Shown: positions 8,101 to 16,285, counted from the first letter of the stretch. The stretch is DNA of 29,410 nucleotides from Bacteroidales bacterium UBA3824 (GCA_002393195.1 DGIK01000018.1:16895-46304); one strand, 5' to 3'. Translations and numbers: made by a program. Notes: generated by a model from the sequence alone, not told the origin.

Positions 8101-8877
8101 TTATTCGGTATATTCGTTGAGGTACTCGTAATGTGCGCCATGTTTTACCCTGCCAAAACGGAAAGACAGAAACAACGCACAGATAAACTGAGGATTGCGC
8201 TTTTGCGCCATAATATCAAGTTTTTTTGCGTATGCCGACAATTTGACTCCAGCCTCCAATGCAATGAGGTGAGTATCTTTTTTACCAATCTCCACACTGA
8301 GCCCTGCCTTGCCTTCCACGCCAGGCACTACTTTGATTTCGCTAAACCCTTTTGAAAATTCAGAAGGACCGAGGGTCTCCACGGGATTATGGTTGACGAC
8401 ATCAAATTTTTCCGACTCGGTATAAGAAGTTAAGTTTTTGTATTTTAGGATTTCATAATAAATGGGCTTCAAGAATGCAAGCGTTACGCCACCCATATAG
8501 AAAACTCTGATTTCCACGCTATTGAGGTCGGCTTTCTGGAATAGCATACGCTGCCGTCCCATCGTGTAGAACAGCTCGAAACAAAAATTTTTTTTCCCGA
8601 AACAATATCCGCTGTAGCCCGTATAGTAAGGGTTGACGGCACGATATTGCTGCGGATGCTTGATGAAGCCGATTCCAAAGTCAAGAAGGTTTTTCTTAAA
8701 CATATTGACGAACTTGCCGCTGCGGAAGTCCATCTCAAAACCATTGGTCTTGACAATCGCGCCTATCGACCATTCGTTGCGATATAGTATTTTCTTCTCC
8801 GTGTCGATGTCGCCCTGAGCCATTACAATGTCACAGGACAACACCACAAGGAGCAATATCACGATATGTTTTACCAT
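8101..8877 (-). CDS. Exported protein, predicted outer-membrane beta-barrel
   Basis: A 258-residue protein of a family I do not recognise. It has a clear signal peptide (VKHIVILLLVVLSCDIVMAQG, cleavage probably after Ala-20). The mature part alternates polar and hydrophobic residues with many aromatic girdle residues (SIGAIVKTNGFEMDF, FCFELFYTMGRQRMLF, AGLSVEIG, FICALFLSFRFG), typical of 8- to 12-strand barrel proteins of Bacteroidota. It starts 9 bases downstream of a 40-codon lipoprotein gene and should be co-transcribed with it from the promoter near 9057. A periplasmic location other than the membrane cannot be excluded. Confidence 0.65.
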   Translation of the reverse strand: MVKHIVILLLVVLSCDIVMAQGDIDTEKKILYRNEWSIGAIVKTNGFEMDFRSGKFVNMFKKNLLDFGIGFIKHPQQYRAVNPYYTGYSGYCFGKKNFCFELFYTMGRQRMLFQKADLNSVEIRVFYMGGVTLAFLKPIYYEILKYKNLTSYTESEKFDVVNHNPVETLGPSEFSKGFSEIKVVPGVEGKAGLSVEIGKKDTHLIALEAGVKLSAYAKKLDIMAQKRNPQFICALFLSFRFGRVKHGAHYEYLNEYTE

Positions 8878-8886
8878 CTTATTGGG

Positions 8887-9009
8887 TTAGAAATTTAAAA
8901 CACTCGCGGCAATTGATGTATAAGCCGGACATGCGGGACGCGATGAACGACACGAAGACACCAAAGATATTAACGCAATGGCTGCGACTAAGATTAGGAC
9001 TTTTTTCAT
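8887..9009 (-). CDS. Small lipoprotein (40 residues)
   Basis: ATG at 9009, TAA at 8887. The product begins MKKVLILVAAIALISLVSSC, a textbook lipoprotein signal with lipobox VSSC, so Cys-20 is the predicted lipidated residue. The mature peptide is about 21 residues and reads RSSRPACPAY then TSIAASVLNF. A perfect -7 box stands about 48 bases upstream, and the barrel gene follows after 9 bases, so the pair looks like an operon. The SR-x-CPAY stretch reminds me of other tiny Bacteroidota lipoproteins, but I cannot name a family. It is below the length cut-off of most gene callers. Confidence 0.65.
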   Translation of the reverse strand: MKKVLILVAAIALISLVSSCRSSRPACPAYTSIAASVLNF

Positions 9010-9056
9010 TTTAATACTTTTTTATGTTGTTTAGCATAATTGCTACATATTTAACG

Positions 9057-9064
9057 CAAATATA
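9057..9064 (-). promoter_or_regulatory. -7 box before the small lipoprotein gene
   Basis: TATATTTG on the minus strand, a full match to TAnnTTTG. The expected start near 9050 lies 41 bases before the ATG at 9009. No clear TTTG is present at the -33 position, so strength is uncertain. Confidence 0.4.
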
Positions 9065-9111
9065 TTCATTTTTGTTGGACATTTCGATATAATTTTTCAC
9101 TTTTTTTTTAA

Positions 9112-10509
9112 TTAAAATTCCAACTTAGTGATAATTAATGTTTTAGCATCTTTCAATGGGCGCATTTTACCGTGTTCACAACCTATCGCCCAGCCAATAT
9201 CGAGGCTCATCGCGCCTTTTTTCAATCCAACGCCCGCCCCAAATCCGCACGGAAAATCGTGAAAATTTCCTTGCAAGGCTTTACAATCATAAAAAGCACA
9301 ATCGTAAAACACCTGCACCGAAAATCCTTCCGCAGGCAACAATCTGAATGTGTTGCAAGCCGCCAACAATCCCGTGGCACGAAGCTCATTGTCCCTAAAA
9401 CCTCTCAGACTGCCCGCACCACCTATCGGGCAGCACTCATAGATGTAGGGCTTGGATGCAAAATACATCTGCCTTGCCGTCAATACACCTTCGTATCGCG
9501 CCCACGAGCCAATCGGCAGCCAGCCTTCCACAACCGACGACACTTCGGCTACTGCACCCGCGCCGCCGCCACAATGCCGAGTGCCGCCAGTAGCCAATAC
9601 ATCTATATTAATATGTGTGCCGGCAGAATAATTTTTTCGGCAATTGACGGCAATGCCATAGAGCGAAGTGCGGGCGTCGTTGGCATTATTATCGTCATTA
9701 TTATTAATGGCAACGAGCCTGCGCACATCCACCACAGCCCTTGCCTCCCAATCCGGCGACAACGCAATGCCAAGTCGCGCCGTCATTTGCACGGTAAGGC
9801 GAGAGGTATCAGATCTCACGATGTTGATTCCTAAATCTGGCGTCAACGGAGTATTGAAGGCGTATGGCCAACGCATCTGCAAATCAAGCATTTGCGACCT
9901 TCGGTCATAACCATTCCAAGCAAAATAAAACCTCTCGCCGTGTCCAAAATTGTTGTGCAAATCAGCCAAGGCATTGCCCGTAACGAAATATTTGCCGTCA
10001 TAACCGTCGCGATTGAGAGCGATGCCAGCTCCTACGGAATTGGAGCTACGTTTTTCAAGATACAGATACACATCCGCCATGCCGTCGGGATGAAACTCGA
10101 CCTCGGCATCACGCGCCGACACTGCCGCGCCCCCCGACGCTATCCGCCGCGCAGCCATCGACACCCTGCTTTCGCTAAACACCGCACCGGGTGCAAGTCC
10201 TGTAACAGAATACACATAATAAGGCGACACACCCGCACCGCCGATGATATAGACATTTTCGATGTGATATTGCTGCGAGAGCAAAGTGTGGCAATAGACA
10301 CGCACTCCCCTACCCGACATCACCGCCGAATCTGCCACAACACTCGCAAATGGATACCCACGGTCGGCTTGCCGCATCACGAGCGAGCGACACTTAGCAC
10401 GTATGGCGGAGGTGTCGTAATGCCTCATCACTATCGTCTGACCATACGACGAGCCACCAAACGCCATCAAAACCACCATAAAAAAGCGGAATATCCTTTT
10501 TTTTAACAT
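9112..10509 (-). CDS. Omp85/TamA-like outer-membrane protein
   Basis: A 465-residue protein with a signal peptide (FRFFMVVLMAFGGSSYGQ, about 8-25). One POTRA-like region follows (about 30-150: HIENVYIIGGAGVSPYYVYSVTGLAPGAVFSESRVSMAARRI resembles the beta-alpha-alpha-beta-beta pattern). A barrel then follows, with the lid-loop motif GGAGSLRGFRD near residue 368, the LRGF equivalent of VRGF/Y, and a strand ending in a C-terminal Phe. These are the hallmarks of the surface antigen/Omp85 superfamily. It is shorter than BamA and resembles the short TamA- or FhaC-like forms that insert or move proteins or lipids through the outer membrane. Substrate unknown. It is divergent from the cold-shock gene. 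Confidence 0.75.
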   Translation of the reverse strand: MLKKRIFRFFMVVLMAFGGSSYGQTIVMRHYDTSAIRAKCRSLVMRQADRGYPFASVVADSAVMSGRGVRVYCHTLLSQQYHIENVYIIGGAGVSPYYVYSVTGLAPGAVFSESRVSMAARRIASGGAAVSARDAEVEFHPDGMADVYLYLEKRSSNSVGAGIALNRDGYDGKYFVTGNALADLHNNFGHGERFYFAWNGYDRRSQMLDLQMRWPYAFNTPLTPDLGINIVRSDTSRLTVQMTARLGIALSPDWEARAVVDVRRLVAINNNDDNNANDARTSLYGIAVNCRKNYSAGTHINIDVLATGGTRHCGGGAGAVAEVSSVVEGWLPIGSWARYEGVLTARQMYFASKPYIYECCPIGGAGSLRGFRDNELRATGLLAACNTFRLLPAEGFSVQVFYDCAFYDCKALQGNFHDFPCGFGAGVGLKKGAMSLDIGWAIGCEHGKMRPLKDAKTLIITKLEF

Positions 10510-10535
10510 TATTTTTCTACTTATTTCGTTTTTTA

Positions 10536-10567
10536 TTTGATAATTTGCAAAAAAATTATAACCTTTG
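10536..10567 (+). promoter_or_regulatory. Probable promoter of the cold-shock gene
   Basis: TTTG (10536-10539), 20 bases, then AACCTTTG (10560-10567), one mismatch to TAnnTTTG. The predicted start near 10574 gives a leader of about 37 bases before the ATG at 10611, shorter than the long leader of enteric cspA. Confidence 0.45.
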
Positions 10568-10610
10568 TATCACAATTACACTGACATTAACCTTATAAAA
10601 ACATAAAAAA

Positions 10611-10835
10611 ATGGCAAATAACACACTACTAAATGGCAAAGTAAAATGGTACGACACCACCAAGGGCTTCGGCTTCATCGAAGGCGAAGACGGCCACGAC
10701 ATCTTTGTACACTACACAGGCGTACCCAACGTCAACAACAAGAAAGTAACACTTCTTGCAGACCAGCGCGTAACGTACCAAATCACAGAAGGCAAACGCG
10801 GTCCACAGGCCACCAATGTCTCCGTAGCCAAATGA
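10611..10835 (+). CDS. Cold-shock domain protein (CspA family)
   Basis: A 74-residue single cold-shock domain. Both RNA-binding motifs are intact: RNP1 as KGFGFIE (about residues 19-25) and RNP2 as DIFVHYT (about 31-37), with the preceding KWYDTTKG. It binds single-stranded RNA or DNA and acts as an RNA chaperone in the cytoplasm. The second half has the usual VTYQITEGKRGPQATNV pattern. It is monocistronic, with its own promoter and a strong terminator directly after it. Confidence 0.95.
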   Translation: MANNTLLNGKVKWYDTTKGFGFIEGEDGHDIFVHYTGVPNVNNKKVTLLADQRVTYQITEGKRGPQATNVSVAK

Positions 10836-10864
10836 GCGCGACTCAGCAAGAAACCTCTCAAAAA

Positions 10865-10904
10865 AAACGCCACCGTGCAAATGATTGTCCGGCGGCGTTT
10901 TTTT
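10865..10904. terminator. Bidirectional terminator (cold-shock gene / LRR gene)
   Basis: Ten-base-pair stem AACGCCACCG (10865-10874) with CGGCGGCGTT (10889-10898), one A-C mismatch, followed by eight T residues on the plus strand and preceded by eight A residues. It therefore works as an intrinsic terminator in both directions between the convergent genes. Confidence 0.85.
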
Positions 10905-10925
10905 TATAGGTAATTATACTAACTA

Positions 10926-11846
10926 TTATTTCTTGGTGAGGATTACGTCACACTCGGGGAAACGTTTTACAAACGACGTAGAGAAAGCGTCGATTTCTTT
11001 TTGCTCCACATCGAGATTGCGTCCGCGAAGGAATTTCATACGATTGTGCGAGGTAAGGTAATCGAAACTTGCAGCCGAAATTTTGGTGTTGGAGCAGTCG
11101 AGCTCTACGATAGTGCGAAGCCCCTGCAACGGACGGAGCGTTGTTACCCTCGTATCGGAGATATTGAGGCTTTCAAGAGCCTTCATATTTTCGAGGGGCT
11201 TGAGGTCGCTGATGTTGGTCTGGGAGCAATTGAACTCGGCAAGCTGAGAGAGCTTCTGTATGCCTTCGAGCGAGAAGAGGCTCTGGTTTTCCGACAAGTC
11301 GAGGTAAGTAAGGCTTTTGAGTTCGCCAATGGTACCGAGCTTATTGATGGTGCAGAAATGAGCGTCGAGCCTGCGGAGCTTTTTGAGGTAAACGAGCGGT
11401 GCAAGCGATTTCACCATCGTATTGCCGCAATTGACACTCTCCAAATTTACGAGACCTGCAATATACTCAAGGCTGTTGAGGTTGTCGTTGTTGGAACAAT
11501 CAAGCACCCTGAGACCCGTGAGGTACTGGATGCCGTCGAGCGACTTGATGCTGGTATTGGAGCAGTCGAGCATTGTAAGGTTGGTGAGACGACGGAGCGG
11601 TTTGAGGTCGGTGATTTCTTTGTTGCCGCCACATTCCATATTCTCGCACAATACAATCATAGCAAGCTGCTCGTCGGTGGGATCCACGTCCTTGCCTTTG
11701 AGTTCTTGATCACGGAAAATCTTTTTCCACGCCGGGGATAGCGAGTTCCACCACTCGCGATTGTCATCCTGAGCGAAAGACTGGGCACCAAATGCAAACA
11801 TCAGCACCGCAACAATCGCAATTCTTGTTATCAGATTCGTTTTCAT
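10926..11846 (-). CDS. Secreted leucine-rich-repeat protein
   Basis: A 306-residue protein with a signal peptide (ITRIAIVAVLMFAFGAQSFAQ) and a mature N-terminal helix cap (NREWWNSLSPAWKKIFRDQ). About eight LRR units of 21-23 residues (roughly 75-275) follow, of the internalin-like pattern LxxLxxLDCSNTxIxSLxxI. The ladder position is most often Cys-Ser/Gly-Asn (LDCSNT, LDCSNN, VNCGNT, FNCSQT). A short C-terminal cap follows. There is no C-terminal sorting domain of type IX substrates and no lipobox, so it is likely periplasmic. The function is presumably protein or glycan binding; no partner is visible. Possibly co-transcribed with the RHH-like gene 39 bases upstream. Confidence 0.8.
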   Translation of the reverse strand: MKTNLITRIAIVAVLMFAFGAQSFAQDDNREWWNSLSPAWKKIFRDQELKGKDVDPTDEQLAMIVLCENMECGGNKEITDLKPLRRLTNLTMLDCSNTSIKSLDGIQYLTGLRVLDCSNNDNLNSLEYIAGLVNLESVNCGNTMVKSLAPLVYLKKLRRLDAHFCTINKLGTIGELKSLTYLDLSENQSLFSLEGIQKLSQLAEFNCSQTNISDLKPLENMKALESLNISDTRVTTLRPLQGLRTIVELDCSNTKISAASFDYLTSHNRMKFLRGRNLDVEQKEIDAFSTSFVKRFPECDVILTKK

Positions 11847-11885
11847 TTTATGATCTATTTTTTTTATAATTAGTAAAATCCAAAA

Positions 11886-12152
11886 TCAAAAAAGCGTCGG
11901 ACTATCGTCCTTGACAGGAGCGGCAGGCACTTCAAACAATGTCGGATAATCCTCATCAAATTTTTTGAGGACGGCATACATCACAGTCTCGCGCAGAAAC
12001 CTCGCCTTGTTTTTCACCTTGTATTTCTTATAATACTTCATAAGCGCCTTCATCTCCAAGTCGTTGAGCCTGAATGTAAGACGATGTGCGCGCAGCAGAT
12101 GCTCCTTGTCCTGCTCCGACTTTTTGCCTCGTGGTGCTTTTGTTACCGCCAT
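11886..12152 (-). CDS. Small basic ribbon-helix-helix-like protein
   Basis: An 88-residue protein with a basic N-terminal tail (TKAPRGKKSEQDKE), then RLTFRLNDLEMKALMKYYKKYKVKNKARFLRE, then a helix ending in KKFDEDYPTLF. A predicted strand (HRLTFRL) followed by two helices is the ribbon-helix-helix pattern of MetJ/Arc-type and MobC/plasmid accessory DNA-binding proteins; in mobilisation proteins the same arrangement precedes relaxase genes, but none is nearby. DNA binding is therefore inference. The tail PVKDDSPTLF is acidic and unstructured. A perfect promoter lies just upstream (12254-12283), inside the end of the CPBP gene. Confidence 0.6.
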   Translation of the reverse strand: MAVTKAPRGKKSEQDKEHLLRAHRLTFRLNDLEMKALMKYYKKYKVKNKARFLRETVMYAVLKKFDEDYPTLFEVPAAPVKDDSPTLF

Positions 12153-12253
12153 ATCTTTGTCTTATAGATGATTGTACTTAGTCTATTTACTTCAACAAAC
12201 GCTACCAAATCTGCAAATATTGCGCCAATGGAATTGAGCGTTGTTACCGACTG

Positions 12254-12283
12254 CAAAATTAAACCATCTCACGGAATTTCAAA
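12254..12283 (-). promoter_or_regulatory. Promoter of the RHH-like gene
   Basis: On the minus strand, TTTG (12283-12280), 18 bases, then TAATTTTG (12261-12254). Both boxes are perfect. It overlaps the stop region of the upstream CPBP gene. The predicted start near 12247 gives a leader of about 95 bases. Confidence 0.6.
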
Positions 12284-13158
12284 GCATTTTTTGATTTTTT
12301 TTCTATCCGCCACAATAGCCAAAGCATCGCCACAGTCGCCACGGCACTTATCAAGACCGCCCACCACGTCTCCATCCATTGTGGCTGTTGCACGTCGGAG
12401 CCGCATCCTAAGGTTACCGCAATCATATTGTTGACAAAATGTGCCGCGATTGAATACCAGACGTTGCCTGTAATCAACAAAAACATACCAAGCACCGCGC
12501 CAAGCACCATCCTCGGCAAAAATCCAAAAAACTGCAGGTGCAACGCGCTAAATAGCACCGCCGTCAATACGACCGCCCATACGCCACGGATGCGGGTCTT
12601 GTCGCCGAAAAGCCTCGTCTGCACCCCCACCCTAAAAAACATCTCCTCACACAATCCCGGCAATAGCGCAAGTACACCGAGATTGGTTACATAATTGAGC
12701 GTATCGGGCGATTCAGTGAGTTTTCTGATGATGTCGGCTGCCGACTGCTCGCGCTCGCGCATCCAATTTTCTAATGCCGACATACTGTCGGGCAGAGTCA
12801 TACGCATATTGACCTCTTCGAGCCACGATACCATCGGTTCGGATACCACCATAGCCGCAATGCACACCAGCAACGGCAACAATCGCGGCGGCTTGGAGAC
12901 CATCAGATTGTCGCCAAGAGAGCCTTCGCAGCACAATCGCACCATAAATACCGGCGGCAACAGAAACAATCCGATAGACAAGAATGTCTGCAAAAACTGC
13001 ACCACAGGCACTTCCATTGCCACCATAGCATCCTTGCCATATATCAGGACAGCCAAGATGTCGCCCACGACTACGGCTCCAAGCATCAGGAAAACCGTCA
13101 AGGTCAAAAAGACAAACAGCCTGCCCCAAAAACCCATTTCGAGAAAATACTTCTTCAT
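12259..13158 (-). CDS. CPBP-family intramembrane metalloprotease
   Basis: A 299-residue integral membrane protein with about eight hydrophobic segments. It carries the CPBP (CAAX protease and bacteriocin-processing, Abi) motifs: EEMFFR near residue 170, the histidine of FSALHLQFFGF near 204, and HFVNN near 238. These form the glutamate/histidine active site of Rce1-type proteases. Bacterial members process peptides or act in bacteriocin self-immunity, but no bacteriocin gene is visible next to it, so its substrate is unknown. The gene is divergent from the barrel gene at 13271 and shares an intergenic region holding two back-to-back promoters. Confidence 0.88.
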   Translation of the reverse strand: MKKYFLEMGFWGRLFVFLTLTVFLMLGAVVVGDILAVLIYGKDAMVAMEVPVVQFLQTFLSIGLFLLPPVFMVRLCCEGSLGDNLMVSKPPRLLPLLVCIAAMVVSEPMVSWLEEVNMRMTLPDSMSALENWMREREQSAADIIRKLTESPDTLNYVTNLGVLALLPGLCEEMFFRVGVQTRLFGDKTRIRGVWAVVLTAVLFSALHLQFFGFLPRMVLGAVLGMFLLITGNVWYSIAAHFVNNMIAVTLGCGSDVQQPQWMETWWAVLISAVATVAMLWLLWRIEKKSKNALKFREMV

Positions 13159-13175
13159 TTTGAAAAAAAATTTTG

Positions 13176-13206
13176 CAAAGTTTATTTTTTTTTGTTAAAT
13201 ATGCAA
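13176..13206 (-). promoter_or_regulatory. Probable promoter of the CPBP gene
   Basis: On the minus strand, TTG (13206-13204), 20 bases, then AAACTTTG (13183-13176), one mismatch to TAnnTTTG. The start near 13169 would give a very short leader of about 10 bases. On the plus strand a similar, weaker pair (TTTG 13191-13194, 22 bases, CAATTTTG 13217-13224) faces the barrel gene. Confidence 0.4.
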
Positions 13207-13270
13207 CAGAAAATCTCAATTTTGATTAATATTGCAATTAATTTAACAAACAAACAACGAACTATACAAA

Positions 13271-14050
13271 ATGAAAAGAATACTTACCATTGCAACACTT
13301 ATTATAATGTCGTTGCAGACAATGGCACAGCGCGGCGGCGAGCCCAACTGGATTTCAATCGCTGGAAAAGTGGGCGTTGGCAATTCGATACTACTGAGCG
13401 AACAGATAAAGGACGACGGCAACATCACCCAAAACTACCTCTCGCCGTCTGTGAGCGTAGGCGGAAGGCTCGGCGTGGTGTTTGTGGACAAGATAGGCGT
13501 ATCGGTGGAATACCTCGCATCCACCTACAACAACAAGTACGAAGTCAAATTGCCATTAGTAAACAAAAACTTTGACAGCAACCTCAAATTCAAGACCGGC
13601 GACCTGCTCATCCTCGCCCGATACACCGGCGAATACGGATTCTACGCTGAGATTGGTCCAAAATTGACCTCTGTAAAGGAAGTGCAGTATTCCATCGAGG
13701 ACAATCCCAACGGAGTTACGTACAAAGACCTTGGCTTAGCCCTCGACAAACCTCTTGGCACCGCCGACCTCACCAATTGTTTCAGCGGCAAATTCAATAG
13801 CATCGTGTTTGGATTTGGCTATGCAGTGGTCAATGCCGACAGGGTGCAAGTATCACTTGGCGCGAGGGTGGCATATTGCTCCAAAAACATCGTGAAGCAG
13901 GTGGACGGGTTACAAAACACAGGTTTCCAAAAATATTTGGCAATGGAGATGAAGCCTCTGAGTGCGCAAATAATGGTGGACATCAACTACCATTTTGCGC
14001 GTTTTGGCTCGGCGACCTGCGGCAAGCAAAAAATCATCTTCTTCAAATAA
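13271..14050 (+). CDS. Exported protein, predicted outer-membrane beta-barrel
   Basis: A 259-residue protein of unrecognised family with a signal peptide (KRILTIATLIIMSLQTMAQ, residues 2-20). The mature part consists of amphipathic strands with aromatic ends (GVSVEYLASTYNNKYEV, DLLILARYTGEYGFYAEIG, SIVFGFGYAVV, QVSLGARVAY, AQIMVDINYHFARFG), as in PorT/OmpW-like barrels of Bacteroidota. It ends SATCGKQKIIFFK rather than with the usual C-terminal Phe, and a pair of Cys residues (AYCSK, ATCGK) is present. The phosphofructokinase gene follows after 30 bases and could be read from the same promoter, although the products seem unrelated. Confidence 0.65.
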   Translation: MKRILTIATLIIMSLQTMAQRGGEPNWISIAGKVGVGNSILLSEQIKDDGNITQNYLSPSVSVGGRLGVVFVDKIGVSVEYLASTYNNKYEVKLPLVNKNFDSNLKFKTGDLLILARYTGEYGFYAEIGPKLTSVKEVQYSIEDNPNGVTYKDLGLALDKPLGTADLTNCFSGKFNSIVFGFGYAVVNADRVQVSLGARVAYCSKNIVKQVDGLQNTGFQKYLAMEMKPLSAQIMVDINYHFARFGSATCGKQKIIFFK

Positions 14051-14080
14051 TGCAAATCACAACACCTAATATAATATAGT

Positions 14081-15469
14081 ATGACAAAAGAAGAACTCTA
14101 CGCTCTCGACTTCAACGTAAAGACATTGGGCGAATGTAAGATACCTTCGATGCTCAAGCTCTCCGACAAGAAGGAAGACAGCGAATCATTCAACTTCGTG
14201 AGCGACACCGACCGCGTGTTGCTCGACGGCTCCAACAACGTGCTGCTCGACTACATGGAGATGCAGCAAGAGCCGATTTCGTTTGAGAAAGCGGGTCCGA
14301 AGCAGATGCTCTATTTCGACCACAGCAAGACCAAAGTTGCCATCGTAACGGCAGGCGGCCTCTGCCCGGGTCTCAACAACGTAATCCGCGGCCTGGTGAT
14401 GCAGCTCTACCGCCGCTACAACGTCACCAACGTTGTTGGCGTCAAGTACGGACTGATGGGCTTTGACCCCAAGTACGGACTCGGATTTGAGCCGTTGAAC
14501 CCCGACATCGTGGACCGCATCCACCTGCAAGGCGGCAGTTTCCTGAGCTCCTCGCGTGGCGACCCGGGCAAGGAAGTAATCGTGGACACCCTCCAACGCG
14601 AAAACATCAACATCCTCTTCTGCATCGGCGGCGACGGCACTCTCCGCGCTGCACAGAGCATCAGCAACGAGATAGAGCGTCGCGGACTCAAAATCGCCGT
14701 GGGCTGCATCCCCAAGACCATCGACAACGACATCAACTTCATCGACAAGTCGTTTGGATTTGAGACCGCGTTTTCGCAAGCAAGCGACATCTGCACCAAC
14801 GCCCACAACGAGGCCAAGGGCGCATACAACGGCATCGCGCTCGTAAGGCTGATGGGCAGGGACGCAGGTTTTATAGTTGCCAATACGACACTCGCCACCG
14901 GCGACGTCAACTTTGCGCTGATTCCCGAACTCAAATTTGACCTCTACGGCGAAAAAGGCCTCATCAACCAAATCAAAAAACGCCTCGAAAAACGCCAGCA
15001 CGCCCTTGTGCTCGTGGCGGAAGGTGCGGGTCAGTATTTCTTCAACGGGGAAAAGGATTTCGACGCAAGCGGCAATGTCAAATATTCTGACATCGGCCTC
15101 CTCTTGAAAGACGCCATCAAAAAGCAGCTCGACGAGGACAAATTCACCCACACAATCAAGTACATCGACCCGAGCTACATCATCCGCAGCGCACCTGCCA
15201 ACAGCAACGACTCCAAATTCTGCAACCAATTGGCACAGAACGCTGTACACGCGGCAATGGCTGGCAAAACGGCGTTTGTGGTAGGACATTGGAACGGTAT
15301 GTTTACCATACTGCCCATCATGGCAGCCATCAAGGAACGCAAGCGCGTAAGGCTCAAAGGCGAACTTTGGTGGAGCGTGCTCGAATCCACCGGTCAGCCG
15401 CAGCGTATGCTCAACGACGACAATGAGGAACTCGAAATCATCCTCCCGACCCCGGAGTTCAAGGATTAA
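14081..15469 (+). CDS. pfkA: 6-phosphofructokinase (ATP-type, PPi-PFK-related clade)
   Basis: A 462-residue enzyme phosphorylating fructose 6-phosphate to the 1,6-bisphosphate in glycolysis. It has an N-terminal extension of about 85 residues before the nucleotide-binding VTAGGLCPGLNNVIRG, followed by GGSFLSSSRGD, GGDGT (183-187), PKTIDND (211-217, catalytic Asp-214) and RLMGRDAGF. The Gly after GGD favours ATP, because PPi enzymes have GGDD. The Lys in PKTIDND, where bacterial ATP enzymes have Gly, is a PPi-enzyme feature. This mixed pattern is known from the ATP-dependent trypanosome-type group and suggests an ATP user of PPi-enzyme descent. The phosphate donor is thus inference from two residues. 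Confidence 0.9.
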   Translation: MTKEELYALDFNVKTLGECKIPSMLKLSDKKEDSESFNFVSDTDRVLLDGSNNVLLDYMEMQQEPISFEKAGPKQMLYFDHSKTKVAIVTAGGLCPGLNNVIRGLVMQLYRRYNVTNVVGVKYGLMGFDPKYGLGFEPLNPDIVDRIHLQGGSFLSSSRGDPGKEVIVDTLQRENINILFCIGGDGTLRAAQSISNEIERRGLKIAVGCIPKTIDNDINFIDKSFGFETAFSQASDICTNAHNEAKGAYNGIALVRLMGRDAGFIVANTTLATGDVNFALIPELKFDLYGEKGLINQIKKRLEKRQHALVLVAEGAGQYFFNGEKDFDASGNVKYSDIGLLLKDAIKKQLDEDKFTHTIKYIDPSYIIRSAPANSNDSKFCNQLAQNAVHAAMAGKTAFVVGHWNGMFTILPIMAAIKERKRVRLKGELWWSVLESTGQPQRMLNDDNEELEIILPTPEFKD

Positions 15470-15500
15470 AAACACATTTTGGTTGATAAATTCACTTTTA

Positions 15501-15532
15501 TTTGTAGATAAAGATTCAATCTTGTAATTTTG
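15501..15532 (+). promoter_or_regulatory. Promoter of the coiled-coil exported protein gene
   Basis: TTTG (15501-15504), 20 bases, TAATTTTG (15525-15532): a perfect consensus. The predicted start near 15539 gives a leader of about 47 bases ending in an A-rich run (AATAAAAAA) directly before the ATG, as is usual for highly expressed Bacteroidota genes. Confidence 0.75.
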
Positions 15533-15585
15533 CAACGACAATATGAGATGAATAGTCTCAACCATAAAAATAACATAATAAAAAA

Positions 15586-16215
15586 ATGAAAAAACTGATC
15601 CTCGCGCTCGTATGCGCATTGGGCTTAGGCGCATTTGCCAACGCCCAGACAGTAGGTGAAGGCACATTGCAAATCGACAAAAAGACATCGGCACCCGCCT
15701 TCACATTGCAAATCAACGTCTCCAAAAAGAACGTGCAGGAGACCATCGACGCCAAATTCAAGGCACAGAAGCTCTCCGGCAAAAGCGGAAAGGGCGGCAC
15801 CACAGAATACGCCGGCGTGGTCTATCTCGACATCTTCGCCAATACCGTAAACGGCAACAAGTGCAACATCACTACCAAAGTGGACGAAAAGGGCGGCGTA
15901 TCGACACTCTACCTCGTCGTAGATCGTGGACTTGGCAACTATGTAACGTCTTCGTCTGACGCTGCCAACGCCGAACTCGCCAAGCAATTCCTCACCAACA
16001 TCGTGAAGGACATTTACAAGACCGAACTCACCCACCAAATCGAAGACCAGACCAAGGTTGTTGAGAAAGCAGAATCGACTCTCAAAAAAGCCGAAGACAA
16101 CAAGGCAAAACTCGAAAAGCAACTCGAAACCGCCAAAGACGACATCAACAAGGCAAACGCCGACCTCGCCGCCCAGAAGCAGAAACTCGACGAACTCAAA
16201 GCCAAGGTTTACTAA
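15586..16215 (+). CDS. Exported protein with C-terminal coiled coil
   Basis: A 209-residue protein of unknown family. It has a signal peptide (KKLILALVCALGLGAFANAQ, cleavage after Ala-20) and a globular middle (about 22-145) that may be a small beta-rich domain (VYLDIFANTVNGNKCNITTKV, STLYLVVDRGLGNYV). An almost uninterrupted heptad coiled coil follows from about residue 147 to the end (KVVEKAESTLKKAEDNKAKLEKQLETAKDDINKANADL...). Codon use is strongly biased to C-ending codons and the promoter is perfect, so it is probably an abundant periplasmic or outer-membrane-associated protein. The C-terminal LDELKAKVY is the end of the helix rather than a lipid or barrel anchor. The middle domain is not recognised. 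Confidence 0.75.
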   Translation: MKKLILALVCALGLGAFANAQTVGEGTLQIDKKTSAPAFTLQINVSKKNVQETIDAKFKAQKLSGKSGKGGTTEYAGVVYLDIFANTVNGNKCNITTKVDEKGGVSTLYLVVDRGLGNYVTSSSDAANAELAKQFLTNIVKDIYKTELTHQIEDQTKVVEKAESTLKKAEDNKAKLEKQLETAKDDINKANADLAAQKQKLDELKAKVY

Positions 16216-16227
16216 TCAGATTGGAAC

Positions 16228-16270
16228 GCAGGCGGCTCGCCTGCTAACAACGGCAACGCCTACGGCGTTG
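16228..16270. repeat. Two GC-rich hairpins after the coiled-coil gene
   Basis: Stem GCAGGCG/CGCCTGC (16228-16244, 3-base loop) followed by CAACGCC/GGCGTTG (16254-16270, 3-base loop). Neither is followed by a clear T run, so they are stem-loops rather than certain terminators; they may protect the 3' end of the message. Confidence 0.7.
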
Positions 16271-16285
16271 TATCTCTTTGAACAC

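Noticed and set aside
12259..13158. CPBP protease as part of a bacteriocin or defence system.
   Set aside because: No short bacteriocin precursor, ABC exporter or restriction partner lies beside it; CPBP proteins are common in unrelated contexts.
14186..15694. A 502-codon open frame on the minus strand opposite the phosphofructokinase gene.
   Set aside because: It is the complementary shadow of a strongly conserved enzyme; its product has no signal, domain or sensible composition, and no minus-strand promoter precedes it.
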